From positions 26,145-90,144 of IMG/VR virus record IMGVR_UViG_3300010391_001464: a stretch of DNA of 64,000 nt. One strand, written 5' to 3'. Position 1 is the stretch's first letter. Every line of letters starts with the position of its first letter. The stretch comes from a virus. The notes under the pieces are model-generated. The model had not been told where the DNA came from, made no database searches, and saw only the letters and a list, made by a program, of their open reading frames with translations. Positions 52,855 to 62,221 of the stretch are shown here, piece after piece. The position numbers and the translations under genes are program-made.

Positions 52855-53948
52855 CAAATAGTATTTCTCATTACCATTGTAATATAATAAGCTAAAAATA
52901 ATTTGCTTAGATATTGAGTTTGACTAGTTTGAGATTCAAACTTTCTTTTAAGGTAAGATTCAACTAATACTAAATCTAATAACATTTCAACTTGTTGTTT
53001 GAAATAAATATGTGAATTACTTCTTTTAGTAGCCATAAGTTTCTGAACTGACATAAAAAATTCTTTGCCACATATTGATTTTACTTCAGTTAAAGATTTT
53101 AAATATAGTTCTAAAATAATTCTAATATTTTCAGAATATTTTAAATTAGATATATTTTTAACTACAATATCAGAAAAGTCTCTACTAACCTTAGTTACTA
53201 ATTTAGACTCAGCTAGTGCTTTAGAATCTATAATTTTATATACTGTTATTTTTTTAACAGTATCATTTACTACTTTAGAAGTTTGACTTGATAATTGTAT
53301 CTCTATTCCTTCTTCAGTTTCATATGGTATTTTTACTGTAAGACCTTTCTCTGCGGCTTCATAATATAAATAACTAAAACTTCTAATACTTTGTACGTGT
53401 CTATGCCTACATTCTTGAATAAACTTCCCAATTTTAAATGGATCTGCATCACGAATTGTTTCAGTATGTTTTCTAATCATTTCAGTTGCCATATAATATA
53501 TAGCATTACTTATAGTTTTATGAACTGAATATAAATGATTTTTTCCTAAATGTTCTAAAGTATATTTAAAATAATCTTTATTACAATATTGAATTTGTCT
53601 GATCATAGAATTAGTATAGGTTCTTATATTATAATATATCATTGTATAATTAAAACCGATTTTATCTCTTTTATCTAAAAAATAACGCATGATAAAAATT
53701 AATAGATTAGTTATAGGATCTATTATAAGTTTATTTTTTTTCTCGTCTCCAGTATAAAATCTTTTCACAAATTCTTTAACATCAGACTCAGTTAAACCAG
53801 TATATCTTAAAAGTTCATAATAGTTTTTCTTTAGAGGTGGATAATAACAGGGTTCTGAAAGACGTGTTAGTTCTTCAGCTGTAGTTTGGGTTATTTATCT
53901 TTTTAGTTCATCATGATTTACTTTAGAAGTTTTTAATAGAATATCCAT
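52851..53948 (-). CDS. Unknown virion-region protein, in-frame TAA at 53895-53897
   Basis: The intact frame begins at GTG 53768 (305 residues), but the same frame is open further upstream to ATG 53948 apart from one TAA at 53895-53897. The upstream part (TAEELTRLSEPCYYPPLKKNYYELLRYTGLTESDVKEFVKR) looks like real protein, so the full product is probably ~365 residues, mostly helical, with CRHRH near the middle. Mutation or sequence error; start at 53768 cannot be excluded. Function unknown. Confidence 0.6.
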
Positions 53949-53957
53949 AGTCACCAA

Positions 53958-56543
53958 TTATTGAAAGATTTTTACAGTAATATCATCTTCTGTGAAATAA
54001 ATATATTCTGGTCCATATTTTAATAACTCAGTTTGGGTTAGATTTTTAAGTTCAAAATTAAAATAAATATCAGATTCTGGCTTTATAACTCTACAATGTT
54101 TTACTCCTAAAATTTCTTGTACTGTTCTTATAATCTCTGATTTATATAATGAAATGCTTATACCAAATCTTTCTCCAAACTCACTCAATAAAGTTGATTT
54201 AATATTGTTAGATAATTCAACAAATGATATTGTATATAATGGATCTTTAAAAACATGTATTTCTAATTTTAAAGGAATAGTATATTCTGGAAATCTCCAT
54301 CCTATATCATTATATATATATTTTTTATCTTCATTTTCTACATATACTATATCATTGGAAGACGGTGAAGTAAATATCCATTGTGAATTAGTTCCATCCG
54401 AATAATATTCTGTAAAGTTTCCAATTTTTCCTATCCAAGAACTATCTCCTCCAGTTTCATTTCCATTTACTATATACCTATCTCCTATTTCAGGTAATTC
54501 TGGAACTGTACTTTGTGAAATACTTTTTACCGGAAGTCTTGATACTAAATTATATTTCATATTTTCTAATATACCTGTAGTATTAGAAAATTTTAGATTA
54601 ATGAAATCAGTAGTCATTTTATATCCAGAAAATTTAGCAGATGTTAATAGATTTTGTAAAACTACACTTTCAAATTCTACTTTATTTATAGAATCATAAT
54701 ATGATTTTTTAATAGCTGGAACATCATACAATGTAACAGATGTATCGTCATTTACTAAAGCAGTAGACACCATAAAATCATCTAATACTTGTCTAAATGT
54801 TAAAGTAGATGAATATACACCAATCGGAACTGGAGATCCTTCTGGATTTGGGTTTGGTGCATAAAGATAGAATATAAATTTTTGACTACCATCAGGTATT
54901 TTCTCATATGGATCAATAATAGTAGTAAATGTATTACTTGTAGAATCTAATTCCATATTATACTTTGCTCCATTTTTTAATATTTCAAGAACACATGTAG
55001 CTGAAGTTGAATCTGATTCTGGAGACACATAATGGAGCTCAAATTTTACTGCTGAAGTTGAATCTAAACTAACTGTTAATTGATCTACTATAAAATCGAA
55101 TGAAGTACCATAGTTAGTTTCTAATGCAGGTAAAACTTCGATAGTAGATAATACATATTGATATGTAGCAAATTGACTTATCTCGTCAATATATAGATTA
55201 AAAATATTAATATAATCTTCTCCTTCAAAGTTTATAATTTCATCTCTTGGTATTTTACCAATACCACCTTCTATAATTGTTGGAACTGTAAAATATATGT
55301 TTCTAGTAGGTACTATATCATTATTATATAATAATGTTGTAAATAATTCAATTTCATTATTCTTAACATCAGATCTTTTTAATATAGGTAATGAGTTTTG
55401 TCCTATTGGAGAATTTTCAATAATCCTGTTAGCATTTATAAAATCATATTCACTTACTAATCTTTTTAATGACACAATATTAGCGATAGAACTTCTTCTA
55501 ATTTCATCTAATGATTCCTCATCTTCTCCTCCAGTTGCAAGAGATGGGTTGGTCACTGTATATTCAGCTATTCTTGTAACTCCATTATCATTAACATATA
55601 TTCTATCACCTTTAACTATAGATCCAGAAATTATATTACCTTCTGTTCCTAATGTTTCCCAAATTTTAACAACTGCAGTTCCACCAGATGGAGGTTGCAT
55701 ACCTATAATACCATTTCCAAAATAAAGTCTTCTACCATTTGTTGTTCTTCTAGATACATATCCATAATCTTCTGGACCCATTAAAAACAATGTTGAAAAT
55801 TCTGTATATATAGTTTTAGTATTATTTGTAGGATCCTTTATAGATACTTCCATAACAGAAACTTTTCCATTTAAAGGAATATCTAATGTTATGAATTGTA
55901 AATCTTGCAGGTCAGATTCTAATTGGTATTCTTGTTCAATTGGTATTACTTGTTTTACTGGAATAATAAAACTGAAAAATTTATTATTACCAACAGTTGA
56001 AATTTTTACAGGTAAGTTATAAGTATTTATAAAATTATCACCTACTTTAGTTATAGAGGCTGTTACTGTAGTATTATTTATTACAATAACATCAACTGTA
56101 TAATCAGTTGTAAAACCAATACTTTCTAGAGTATAAAATGTAAATGGGGTAGAACTAGGGTCACTATTAACTATATCTCTAGGCGGTATACTAAAATATA
56201 TAGTATCTGAATTTGAGAAAGTCAAAGGAAATGTTAATATAACATCAGTAGTTGAATATTTTGATTCTTTAGGTTTATATACAATATATGCGCTGAGGTT
56301 TAAAATATTTTCTGGAAGTTGAGCCTCTGTCATAAAAAATTCTTTACTTGTAGATAACTGATAGAATAAAAGGTTACTAGTTAGACTTGAAAACACATTT
56401 ATTATAAAAGATAGAAAAGAAGATTTAGATAACTCTACATTTTCTAACTCAAGATATGATTCAGCATAATCTATAATTTGTTGTCTAATTTGATCTCTAG
56501 AAAGATAAATTTGATTTGATATAATATTATTTGTCATAACCAT
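53958..56543 (-). CDS. Baseplate wedge protein gp6-like (baseplate J family)
   Basis: 861 residues. The N-terminus (YAESYLELENVELSKSSFLSFIINVFSSLTSNLLFYQLSTSKEFFMTEAQLPENILNLSAYIVYKP) is characteristic of T4 gp6: a helical start, the 'T-E-A-x-L-P-E-N' stretch, then beta domains and GDRIYVNDNGVTRIAEYTV...ATGGEDEESLDEIRRSS. The C-terminal domain (LEIHVFKDPLYTISFVEL) fits gp6 too. ATG 56537 is better spaced from AAAGGGATGG than 56543. Forms the wedge of the baseplate. Confidence 0.85.
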   Translation of the reverse strand: MVMTNNIISNQIYLSRDQIRQQIIDYAESYLELENVELSKSSFLSFIINVFSSLTSNLLFYQLSTSKEFFMTEAQLPENILNLSAYIVYKPKESKYSTTDVILTFPLTFSNSDTIYFSIPPRDIVNSDPSSTPFTFYTLESIGFTTDYTVDVIVINNTTVTASITKVGDNFINTYNLPVKISTVGNNKFFSFIIPVKQVIPIEQEYQLESDLQDLQFITLDIPLNGKVSVMEVSIKDPTNNTKTIYTEFSTLFLMGPEDYGYVSRRTTNGRRLYFGNGIIGMQPPSGGTAVVKIWETLGTEGNIISGSIVKGDRIYVNDNGVTRIAEYTVTNPSLATGGEDEESLDEIRRSSIANIVSLKRLVSEYDFINANRIIENSPIGQNSLPILKRSDVKNNEIELFTTLLYNNDIVPTRNIYFTVPTIIEGGIGKIPRDEIINFEGEDYINIFNLYIDEISQFATYQYVLSTIEVLPALETNYGTSFDFIVDQLTVSLDSTSAVKFELHYVSPESDSTSATCVLEILKNGAKYNMELDSTSNTFTTIIDPYEKIPDGSQKFIFYLYAPNPNPEGSPVPIGVYSSTLTFRQVLDDFMVSTALVNDDTSVTLYDVPAIKKSYYDSINKVEFESVVLQNLLTSAKFSGYKMTTDFINLKFSNTTGILENMKYNLVSRLPVKSISQSTVPELPEIGDRYIVNGNETGGDSSWIGKIGNFTEYYSDGTNSQWIFTSPSSNDIVYVENEDKKYIYNDIGWRFPEYTIPLKLEIHVFKDPLYTISFVELSNNIKSTLLSEFGERFGISISLYKSEIIRTVQEILGVKHCRVIKPESDIYFNFELKNLTQTELLKYGPEYIYFTEDDITVKIFQ

Positions 56544-56548
56544 CCCTT

Positions 56549-57189
56549 TTAAAAAAAGTAATATCCAGAATTTTGATCTATTTTAGATTTTAAAGATATT
56601 CTTAAATTTTCATTTTTTATTAACATCCTAGTTAAAGATTGAGAATCATCAATAGTATGAATCTTTTTATCATAGTCAAAAAATGTATAAGTATTTATAG
56701 TTTGAACTTCAACCTCATCTATTGTTCTGCTCTGTTCTGTATTAATTTTTAACTTCCAAACCTTTTATCTGAATTAGTTGAAATCTCAGCACCGCTTACT
56801 GTATATATAGGATATGTAGTACTATCATTTAGGTATGATTGTTCTAATTTTATAATATCATTTGTTAACGGTATATAACCATAACTAGATGGAATAACTA
56901 TACTACTTTCATTTTCTTTAATAAGGCCAGTTTCAGTTCCGTCAAATGAAGTATTTATATCTTCTATAAAATATATAGGAAGTAATAATATTTTATTCCA
57001 TTTTATTCCAGATAATGATCCTATCTTTTCATATGCCCCACCCATTAAGTTTTCATTATCCCAAACTGTTTCATTTTGATCTACATGATAATAGGTACTC
57101 AAAAATGCCACAGTATCTTTACTATAAATATCATAAACTAATCTCTGATATTCTTGTATATAATCATATATTCTAGTAAATTTTTGCAT
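56549..57189 (-). CDS. Baseplate wedge gp53-like protein (frame broken at 56758)
   Basis: The first part (146 residues; YDYIQEYQRLVYDIYSKDTVAFLSTYYHVDQNETVWDNENLMGGAYEKIG) fits gp53-type wedge proteins. It stops after DKRFGS; one more base in the AAA run (56758-56760 on plus) continues as FWKLKINTEQSRTIDEVEVQTINTYTFFDYDKK... to a stop at 56549-56551. Joined length ~213. Located between gp25-like and gp6-like genes, as in T4-like phages. Confidence 0.65.
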
Positions 57190-57190
57190 T

Positions 57191-57619
57191 TTATCCTGTT
57201 AAATTAATTAATGTATTTTCTAATATACTTGTTTTTAGAGTTGCAGGTTCTCCTCTATAATTAACATCTATTGTTACATTAAATCCTTTTTTATTAGTTA
57301 AAAATTTTATACTTATATTAGTAATTTTGGCCCTATCATCATAAGTCATTAAACATCTTTCAATCTCATTTTTAATTTTATTCATTGTTCTATTGTCTGC
57401 TGGCTGGAAAACTAATTTATGCAAATCTGAACCAAGTTCTGGATCATGGTCATAAGTACCCTTTGGTATATTTAAAAGTATATTCCAAGAATTTAATACA
57501 ACTTCTATACCACTTATTCTTTCAAGGTCTCCAGAAGAGACTATTCTTGGTTTGTAATCATTATCTTTACTTTTTGATCCAACAATATGTTTATTAAACT
57601 TATCTAACAAATTTGCCAT
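57191..57619 (-). CDS. Baseplate wedge gp25-like protein
   Basis: 142 residues: SGIEVVLNSWNILLNIPKGTYDHDPELGSDLHKLVFQPADNRTMNKIKNEIERCLMTYDDRAKI, matching the GPW/gp25 lysozyme-like family that initiates sheath assembly. Overlap-free spacing of one base to the gp53-like gene. Confidence 0.9.
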   Translation of the reverse strand: MANLLDKFNKHIVGSKSKDNDYKPRIVSSGDLERISGIEVVLNSWNILLNIPKGTYDHDPELGSDLHKLVFQPADNRTMNKIKNEIERCLMTYDDRAKITNISIKFLTNKKGFNVTIDVNYRGEPATLKTSILENTLINLTG

Positions 57620-57631
57620 ATTTAATAATCC

Positions 57632-57883
57632 TTATTTAAAATTAACCTTAGGTAATTTAAAATCTTTCCCATTATTAGTAGCCTCTTCAATATTCTTTTG
57701 CTTCTTCTCTTCTAAATCTACTTTCCATTTTATATAATCATACATTTTTTTAACAGGCATATTCATAACTTGATCATATGATTGTCTGCTCAATTCCATG
57801 CAAACAAAAATACTTTCATTCAATGATTTTTTATACTCGTCGTAAAAATTAGATTGAAAGCACGTTTCGAAAAAAGCTCTCAA
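57632..57883 (-). CDS. Small tail protein, possibly fused in +1 frame to the gp26/51-like gene
   Basis: 83 residues, helical. The only start is TTG 57883 without a clear ribosome site, and the frame overlaps the end of the upstream gene by 35 bases. Reading ...VESFF and then ETCFQSNFYDEYKKS... needs a +1 shift at a six-T run (AGC TTT TTT CGA). This could be a programmed shift or an over-long T run; the other breaks in this window are missing bases, not extra ones. Confidence 0.5.
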   Translation of the reverse strand: MRAFFETCFQSNFYDEYKKSLNESIFVCMELSRQSYDQVMNMPVKKMYDYIKWKVDLEEKKQKNIEEATNNGKDFKLPKVNFK

Positions 57884-58628
57884 CTAAATCTATATTAGTA
57901 ACCTCAGAGAATCCACATTTTGGACATTCTGCTTTCATTTTTAATTCTATTCCATACTTCCCAAAGTTCTCCAAATATACCTTATGAATCTCTTTCCTAT
58001 CCCTAGGTAATAGTTGTAAATATCCTTCCAGTATTTCGTTTCTCTGCTCGTATGAGATAGGTTTTTTCTGTTGAGCATCATCTTGTTCAAATTTTAAAAT
58101 TATTAATGATTCAGTTGAAGCATCAGTCAACCCAGCAACTTCTTTAGTCAACTTAATCTCATCTTCTAATGTTGGTTGTTTTATATAAGCAGTAACTCCC
58201 TTAGTGACAGGCAATGGAAGTGGTATAACTCTTTCTAGAATACTAGAATCTCCTGGATATTCATTATAATTAAAAGTATCAGATGCTTTTACTGTTACTG
58301 GATGTTTATTACCACAAGAAGTACATGTTATATCATAATTTCTTATATCATCATATGTAATATGATATAAACCATATAACAACGCATCACGATCTTTAAT
58401 TGTAACATTTTTTAGAAATGAATTATAATCTTTGCAGGTGTCTGGTTTTTTTACTATACATTCGTAAATACAAGTATTGAGATGATCTAATATTTTACCT
58501 GGTGTAACTAAACTTCCTTTTAATTTTTCTTCCTCTTGTACTGTTAACGAACGAACTGTAAAAGATTTTTTTGTCTGTGGGGTTATTACTTCATACTCTG
58601 GAAACTTTATATTAAATCCTGTAAACAT
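57849..58628 (-). CDS. Baseplate assembly protein (T4 gp26/gp51-like)
   Basis: 259 residues with a zinc-ribbon-like pair (DITCTSCGNKHPV ... KAECPKCGFSEV) and RSLTVQEEEKLKGSLVTPGKILDHLNTCIYECIV. Resembles the PF12322 T4 baseplate-protein family (from memory). Position next to gp25- and gp19-like genes agrees. Confidence 0.65.
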   Translation of the reverse strand: MFTGFNIKFPEYEVITPQTKKSFTVRSLTVQEEEKLKGSLVTPGKILDHLNTCIYECIVKKPDTCKDYNSFLKNVTIKDRDALLYGLYHITYDDIRNYDITCTSCGNKHPVTVKASDTFNYNEYPGDSSILERVIPLPLPVTKGVTAYIKQPTLEDEIKLTKEVAGLTDASTESLIILKFEQDDAQQKKPISYEQRNEILEGYLQLLPRDRKEIHKVYLENFGKYGIELKMKAECPKCGFSEVTNIDLVESFFRNVLSI

Positions 58629-58652
58629 TTATACCTCCTTTAAACTATTCGA

Positions 58653-59282
58653 TTAAATGATTTTATTCAATTTTTTCTTTAACTCTATAATTTTTAAATT
58701 TAATTTGTTATTACATTTATTTGGATTTTTAGTTTTCTTGCAATATTCTTTAAGTTTTTGAATTTGTATTATTCTCTTTAAAATTAATTGTTTTTTTATT
58801 AATCTTATACATTTGTCTTTTTGTTTATATTGTACTTCACCTAATTTATTACATTTTTTTGCTTCTTTAGTAAAATTATTTCTATATATTTTCCAAGTTC
58901 CGAATAATATCAAAGAAACTAATTCTGTACCTGGTATTGGTGCTACCATAAAACCAACTATAGATGCTTTTTGATATGAAGGCATCTTTTTTATAATATT
59001 TATTAGATCTTTAAATTCATATATTCCTCTTTTATATAGATCCATAAAAGGACTGTTCATTATTTTTGATACTTTTTTAATAATATTAAATGCTTTATTA
59101 GTTATTCCTTCTTTTAATATAATATTAATATCTTTTAATAAATCTTTATATTTTTCTTCTATGGGAAAAGAATTAGAAAAAAAATTTTCATTTATAAAAC
59201 TCTTCAGACTAAGAAGATTTTTCTCGCTTAGATTTTTTCTAAATATAGAAAATTTTTCTCCTGTTTTCTTACCAATTTCCAT
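58653..59282 (-). CDS. Lys-rich virion-region protein with one hydrophobic segment
   Basis: 209 residues, very basic. A hydrophobic stretch KASIVGFMVAPIPGTELVSLILFGTW (~105-130) is followed by a Cys/Lys-rich helical tail. It may be an assembly or head/tail junction factor; not recognised. Starts directly after the next leftward gene's stop region. Confidence 0.55.
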   Translation of the reverse strand: MEIGKKTGEKFSIFRKNLSEKNLLSLKSFINENFFSNSFPIEEKYKDLLKDINIILKEGITNKAFNIIKKVSKIMNSPFMDLYKRGIYEFKDLINIIKKMPSYQKASIVGFMVAPIPGTELVSLILFGTWKIYRNNFTKEAKKCNKLGEVQYKQKDKCIRLIKKQLILKRIIQIQKLKEYCKKTKNPNKCNNKLNLKIIELKKKLNKII

Positions 59283-59284
59283 TT

Positions 59285-59569
59285 TTATTTCTTTCCTTTA
59301 ATATTTATTAAAGACACTACTTCTTTTATAAATTTTTCTTCTGCTACTGGTGCCCATTCACTTTTCTTAAATTTCCATTCCACTACTTTCTTTTCTTTTT
59401 CATTTAAATTTCTTATCTTTCCAGACAAAAGTAAAAACATTAGTTGATGTTTACTTGCTTCTTTTTGAATAAAATTTAACATTGATTTCTTAGAAGACTT
59501 AGGTAATTTAGATTCCGTTACTATAAGTCCACTCATTAATTGTAAAGAACTCTTATTAATATTAGACAT
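59285..59569 (-). CDS. Small helical virion-region protein
   Basis: 94 residues, helical and basic (QKEASKHQLMFLLLSGKIRNLNEKEKK). Located between tail tube and the 58653 gene. GGAG-type site before ATG on the minus strand. Function unknown. Confidence 0.55.
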   Translation of the reverse strand: MSNINKSSLQLMSGLIVTESKLPKSSKKSMLNFIQKEASKHQLMFLLLSGKIRNLNEKEKKVVEWKFKKSEWAPVAEEKFIKEVVSLINIKGKK

Positions 59570-59583
59570 ATTATTCTCCTCTA

Positions 59584-60306
59584 TTAAATACCACTTGGAT
59601 TATAGCCTTGAATAGTTGATCTTGATGTGCTATTTATCATATCCATATATGTTTTACATTTATTTCTTACCCATGGCTCATGCCATACAGTATCCACATT
59701 AAATTCAATTTCAATATCTAATTTACCTACTGTTTCTATATCAGAATTAAATAAATCTTGTGGATCTTTATTTGGGAACATTCCATCATAAGCTGCATAA
59801 TATTCAACAGTTTTTGCATCAGGTGTTGTTGTCCAGTAATACATAAGACCAGCATAAGTTTTCTTTGTGTATCCATCTCCCTGATCACCATCAGTTAGAT
59901 CTGTAACACCTGTTCTATAGTCTCTGATAAGTTTGAACCATCCATGAAATATATCGAAAATTGGAGTTTTATTAAATTCTACAAATTTTATTGTTACTGA
60001 ATTTTGATAATCGATATTTCCAGGAACTGCCCATTTTACTCCACCTAAACCTGTAAATTCTACTTTATTTAAAGTTCCTCCTGGAGGTGTAACACTCATA
60101 CATGAAGCTGCTAATGTATATTGAATTTCAGTCTTACTAGAAAGGCCTGAGTTTCCAGTTGATACATAATTTAATAAACCATCTGGAAGATAATCGAACC
60201 AAATAAAGTGATAACCAGTAATATATGGGTCAGCAACTCCTACTGTAGTACCACCAAATTTTCTTGTTAATATATTTTCTTGAACCCTTTTAAATGAATT
60301 TTTCAT
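59584..60306 (-). CDS. Tail tube protein gp19-like
   Basis: 240 residues. GYHFIWFDYLPDGLLNYV ... TPPGGTLNKVEFTGLGGVKWAVPGNIDYQNSVTIKFVEFNKTPIFDIFHGWFKLIRD is the typical tail-tube arrangement (lipocalin-like beta sandwich; target loop and 'GG..W..P...Y..SVTI.F.E'). C-terminus ends IEFNVDTVWHEPW. Forms the inner tube beneath the sheath. Confidence 0.8.
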   Translation of the reverse strand: MKNSFKRVQENILTRKFGGTTVGVADPYITGYHFIWFDYLPDGLLNYVSTGNSGLSSKTEIQYTLAASCMSVTPPGGTLNKVEFTGLGGVKWAVPGNIDYQNSVTIKFVEFNKTPIFDIFHGWFKLIRDYRTGVTDLTDGDQGDGYTKKTYAGLMYYWTTTPDAKTVEYYAAYDGMFPNKDPQDLFNSDIETVGKLDIEIEFNVDTVWHEPWVRNKCKTYMDMINSTSRSTIQGYNPSGI

Positions 60307-60318
60307 TGAAACTCCTCC

Positions 60319-61792
60319 TTAATTATTTACCATAGTAAATTTTAAATTACCACAATCCCAGATTCTTTGATACCCTTGTTCTTTTCTTAAAATATATTCA
60401 GGAATATCCTTTGCTTCATCTGGAAGTTTTCTTAAATTAAATCTATGTATTCTATTATATCCTTTTATATACCAATAATTTGGCTTAGTAATATGGTCTA
60501 ATTCAAAATCTAATTTATAATATACATTTCCTTGACTCCACCTTCTATCAGCATAACTGAATATTTGTTTCCATTTATAATTTCTTTTAAAATATTCCAA
60601 AAGCTTTCCAGCAATACCGATAACTCTATAATTAAAATCAATACAAAATCTATTTAATTCCCAAATATCTTCTTCTGATTTTGATCCTTTTGAAATATTT
60701 CCATGGCTGAAAGTCATTATTGATATTAAAATATCATTATAAAATGCTCCTAATTTAATATTAGAACTATCTATTCCCTGTAAATGAAATTTCTCAAGAA
60801 AATTATTTTTGGTTTTAGAATCTATTTCTTTAATTGTACAGTTTCTTGCATATATAATTTTTGATTTATTTTTGTTTAAAATCTGTTCTATACGTTTTTT
60901 AACTATAGATTTTTTAAATAACCATTCATCTTCAAAAATATGAATAAGTCTAATATTTTTATCTTTACATAAATTAGTTTTATTTACATGATAATTAATA
61001 TCTAGTTTATCGTCAGAATGCCAATATAGCCCATCAAATTCTATAGCAACATTATAATCAGGTAAAAATATATCTAGTTCTTTTGGACCAATAATTTTCT
61101 TAGTTTTATAAACCACCTTTTCTATATTTATTTCATTCAAAAATTCTTTTAACTCAATTTCAAATCTAGAAGTTCCATTATTAGTTGGATAGCAGTTAGG
61201 ACACCTTTTACCACACTGAACATAATTCCATATTGTGTTAAATGATGTTTTACATATTTACAAGTAAATGTATATTCTAAATGAGCACCATTATATTCTG
61301 GATCTATTTCTAAATTTTCATTTTTTAAAATTATTTTTACAACTTTTTCTCTTTGATATTTATATCTACTTTCTACTGCTTTAATATTAACTTCTTTTAA
61401 CTTCATCATATTATCAGTTTTATATTTTTTGATAATATTATTTTTAAATTCTTCACTTCCATAACTAAAAGGAACATCAACACCATATTTTTGTTTATTA
61501 GTCTTTTTTCTTTTTTCTTTAGCTATATTTAATTTTTCATCAGTTAATGATATTTTAAATTTTTCTATTCTATCAAGGCTATTATTTGAGCACTTTAAAC
61601 TACAATATTTCTGATATCCTAACGATATATTTTTAAATTTTGTTTCGTTTCCACAAAAACTACAATATTTTTCATTTTCATTCTTTAAAAAAAATTATCA
61701 TAGTAAAATTTACTACTAATATTATGATTTAAAAGATGTTGAGATAAAGACTTTAATGAAACTAGTTCCTTTTTACAAATTTCACAATTCAC
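60319..61792 (-). CDS. Homing endonuclease beside the tail tube gene (two frame breaks)
   Basis: GTG 61792 (AGAGG upstream) starts a zinc-finger N-terminus (NCEICKKELVSLKSLSQHLLNH ... CSFCGNETKFK). One more T at the A8/T8 run (61687-61694) and one at 61240-61242 join the pieces to QCGKRCPNCYPTNNGTSRFEIELKEFLNEI ... GPKELDIFLPDYNVAIEFDGLYWHSD and a GNAT-like end. The core is the Vsr/PDDEXK-type nuclease (E-F-D-G-L-Y-W-H-S) common in phage homing enzymes. Confidence 0.8.
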
Positions 61793-61797
61793 TTAAT

Positions 61798-61968
61798 TTA
61801 CCTCTTATCATGTTTTTTTATTAATTTGTTCTTCTTTTTATCTGTTACAACAATTCCATTTTTTTCTGCATCAAGTAAAGTTCTCTTTCTTGTATGTAAA
61901 GAATCAATCGGAAATATAGACTCTACTTTTTGTTGAATTTGTTCTAAATACTTTTCTATTTTTTTCAT
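61798..61968 (-). CDS. Small leftward protein
   Basis: 56 residues from ATG 61968 (GAGG upstream) to TAA 61798-61800. Basic, helical (KKIEKYLEQIQQKVESIFPIDSLHTRKRTLLDAEK). It lies just upstream of the endonuclease and is the first gene of the leftward virion unit. Confidence 0.55.
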   Translation of the reverse strand: MKKIEKYLEQIQQKVESIFPIDSLHTRKRTLLDAEKNGIVVTDKKKNKLIKKHDKR

Positions 61969-62049
61969 ATTGATTGAACCTCACGAGATAGTCAAATTTT
62001 TAATTTGTTCTAAAGTTTGTTATAAATGAGAATTATTATATTAGTTAAT

Positions 62050-62067
62050 TTCTATATATATTAATTT
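62050..62067 (+). promoter_or_regulatory. Candidate phage promoter, CTATATATATTAAT copy 4
   Basis: TTCTATATATATTAATTT, sharing the 14-mer with copies at 17 and 39.5 kb on the same strand. It lies ~120 bases upstream of the radical SAM gene, in the divergent region. Confidence 0.6.
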
Positions 62068-62148
62068 TTGAAAAGAATTAAATTATTTAAATTAACTTAT
62101 TTTTTATTGGAAAACTTTATGAAAATTTTTCTTGATTTTAGAATAGAA

Positions 62149-62163
62149 GGGATATTATATCCC
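62149..62163 (+). promoter_or_regulatory. Hairpin in the radical SAM leader
   Basis: GGGATATTATATCCC, stem GGGATA/TATCCC with loop TTA, in the same GAAGGGATAT...ATATCCCATAA context as the element at 16872. Possibly a 5' stability element or attenuator. Confidence 0.4.
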
Positions 62164-62221
62164 ATAAATATATATAGAAAGGGAATATGATAAAAAAAAT
62201 AAAATCTGAAAATATGTAATC

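Larger units (their letters stand above)
61969..62186. other. Divergent intergenic region
   Basis: About 220 bases between the leftward virion unit and the rightward radical SAM gene. Contains the promoter-like motif (62052-62065) and the GGGATA hairpin; otherwise plain AT-rich sequence with no ORF. Confidence 0.6.

Noticed and set aside
55297-55725. A 142-codon rightward open frame
   Set aside because: Shadow of the gp6-like gene on the opposite strand; no start signals.
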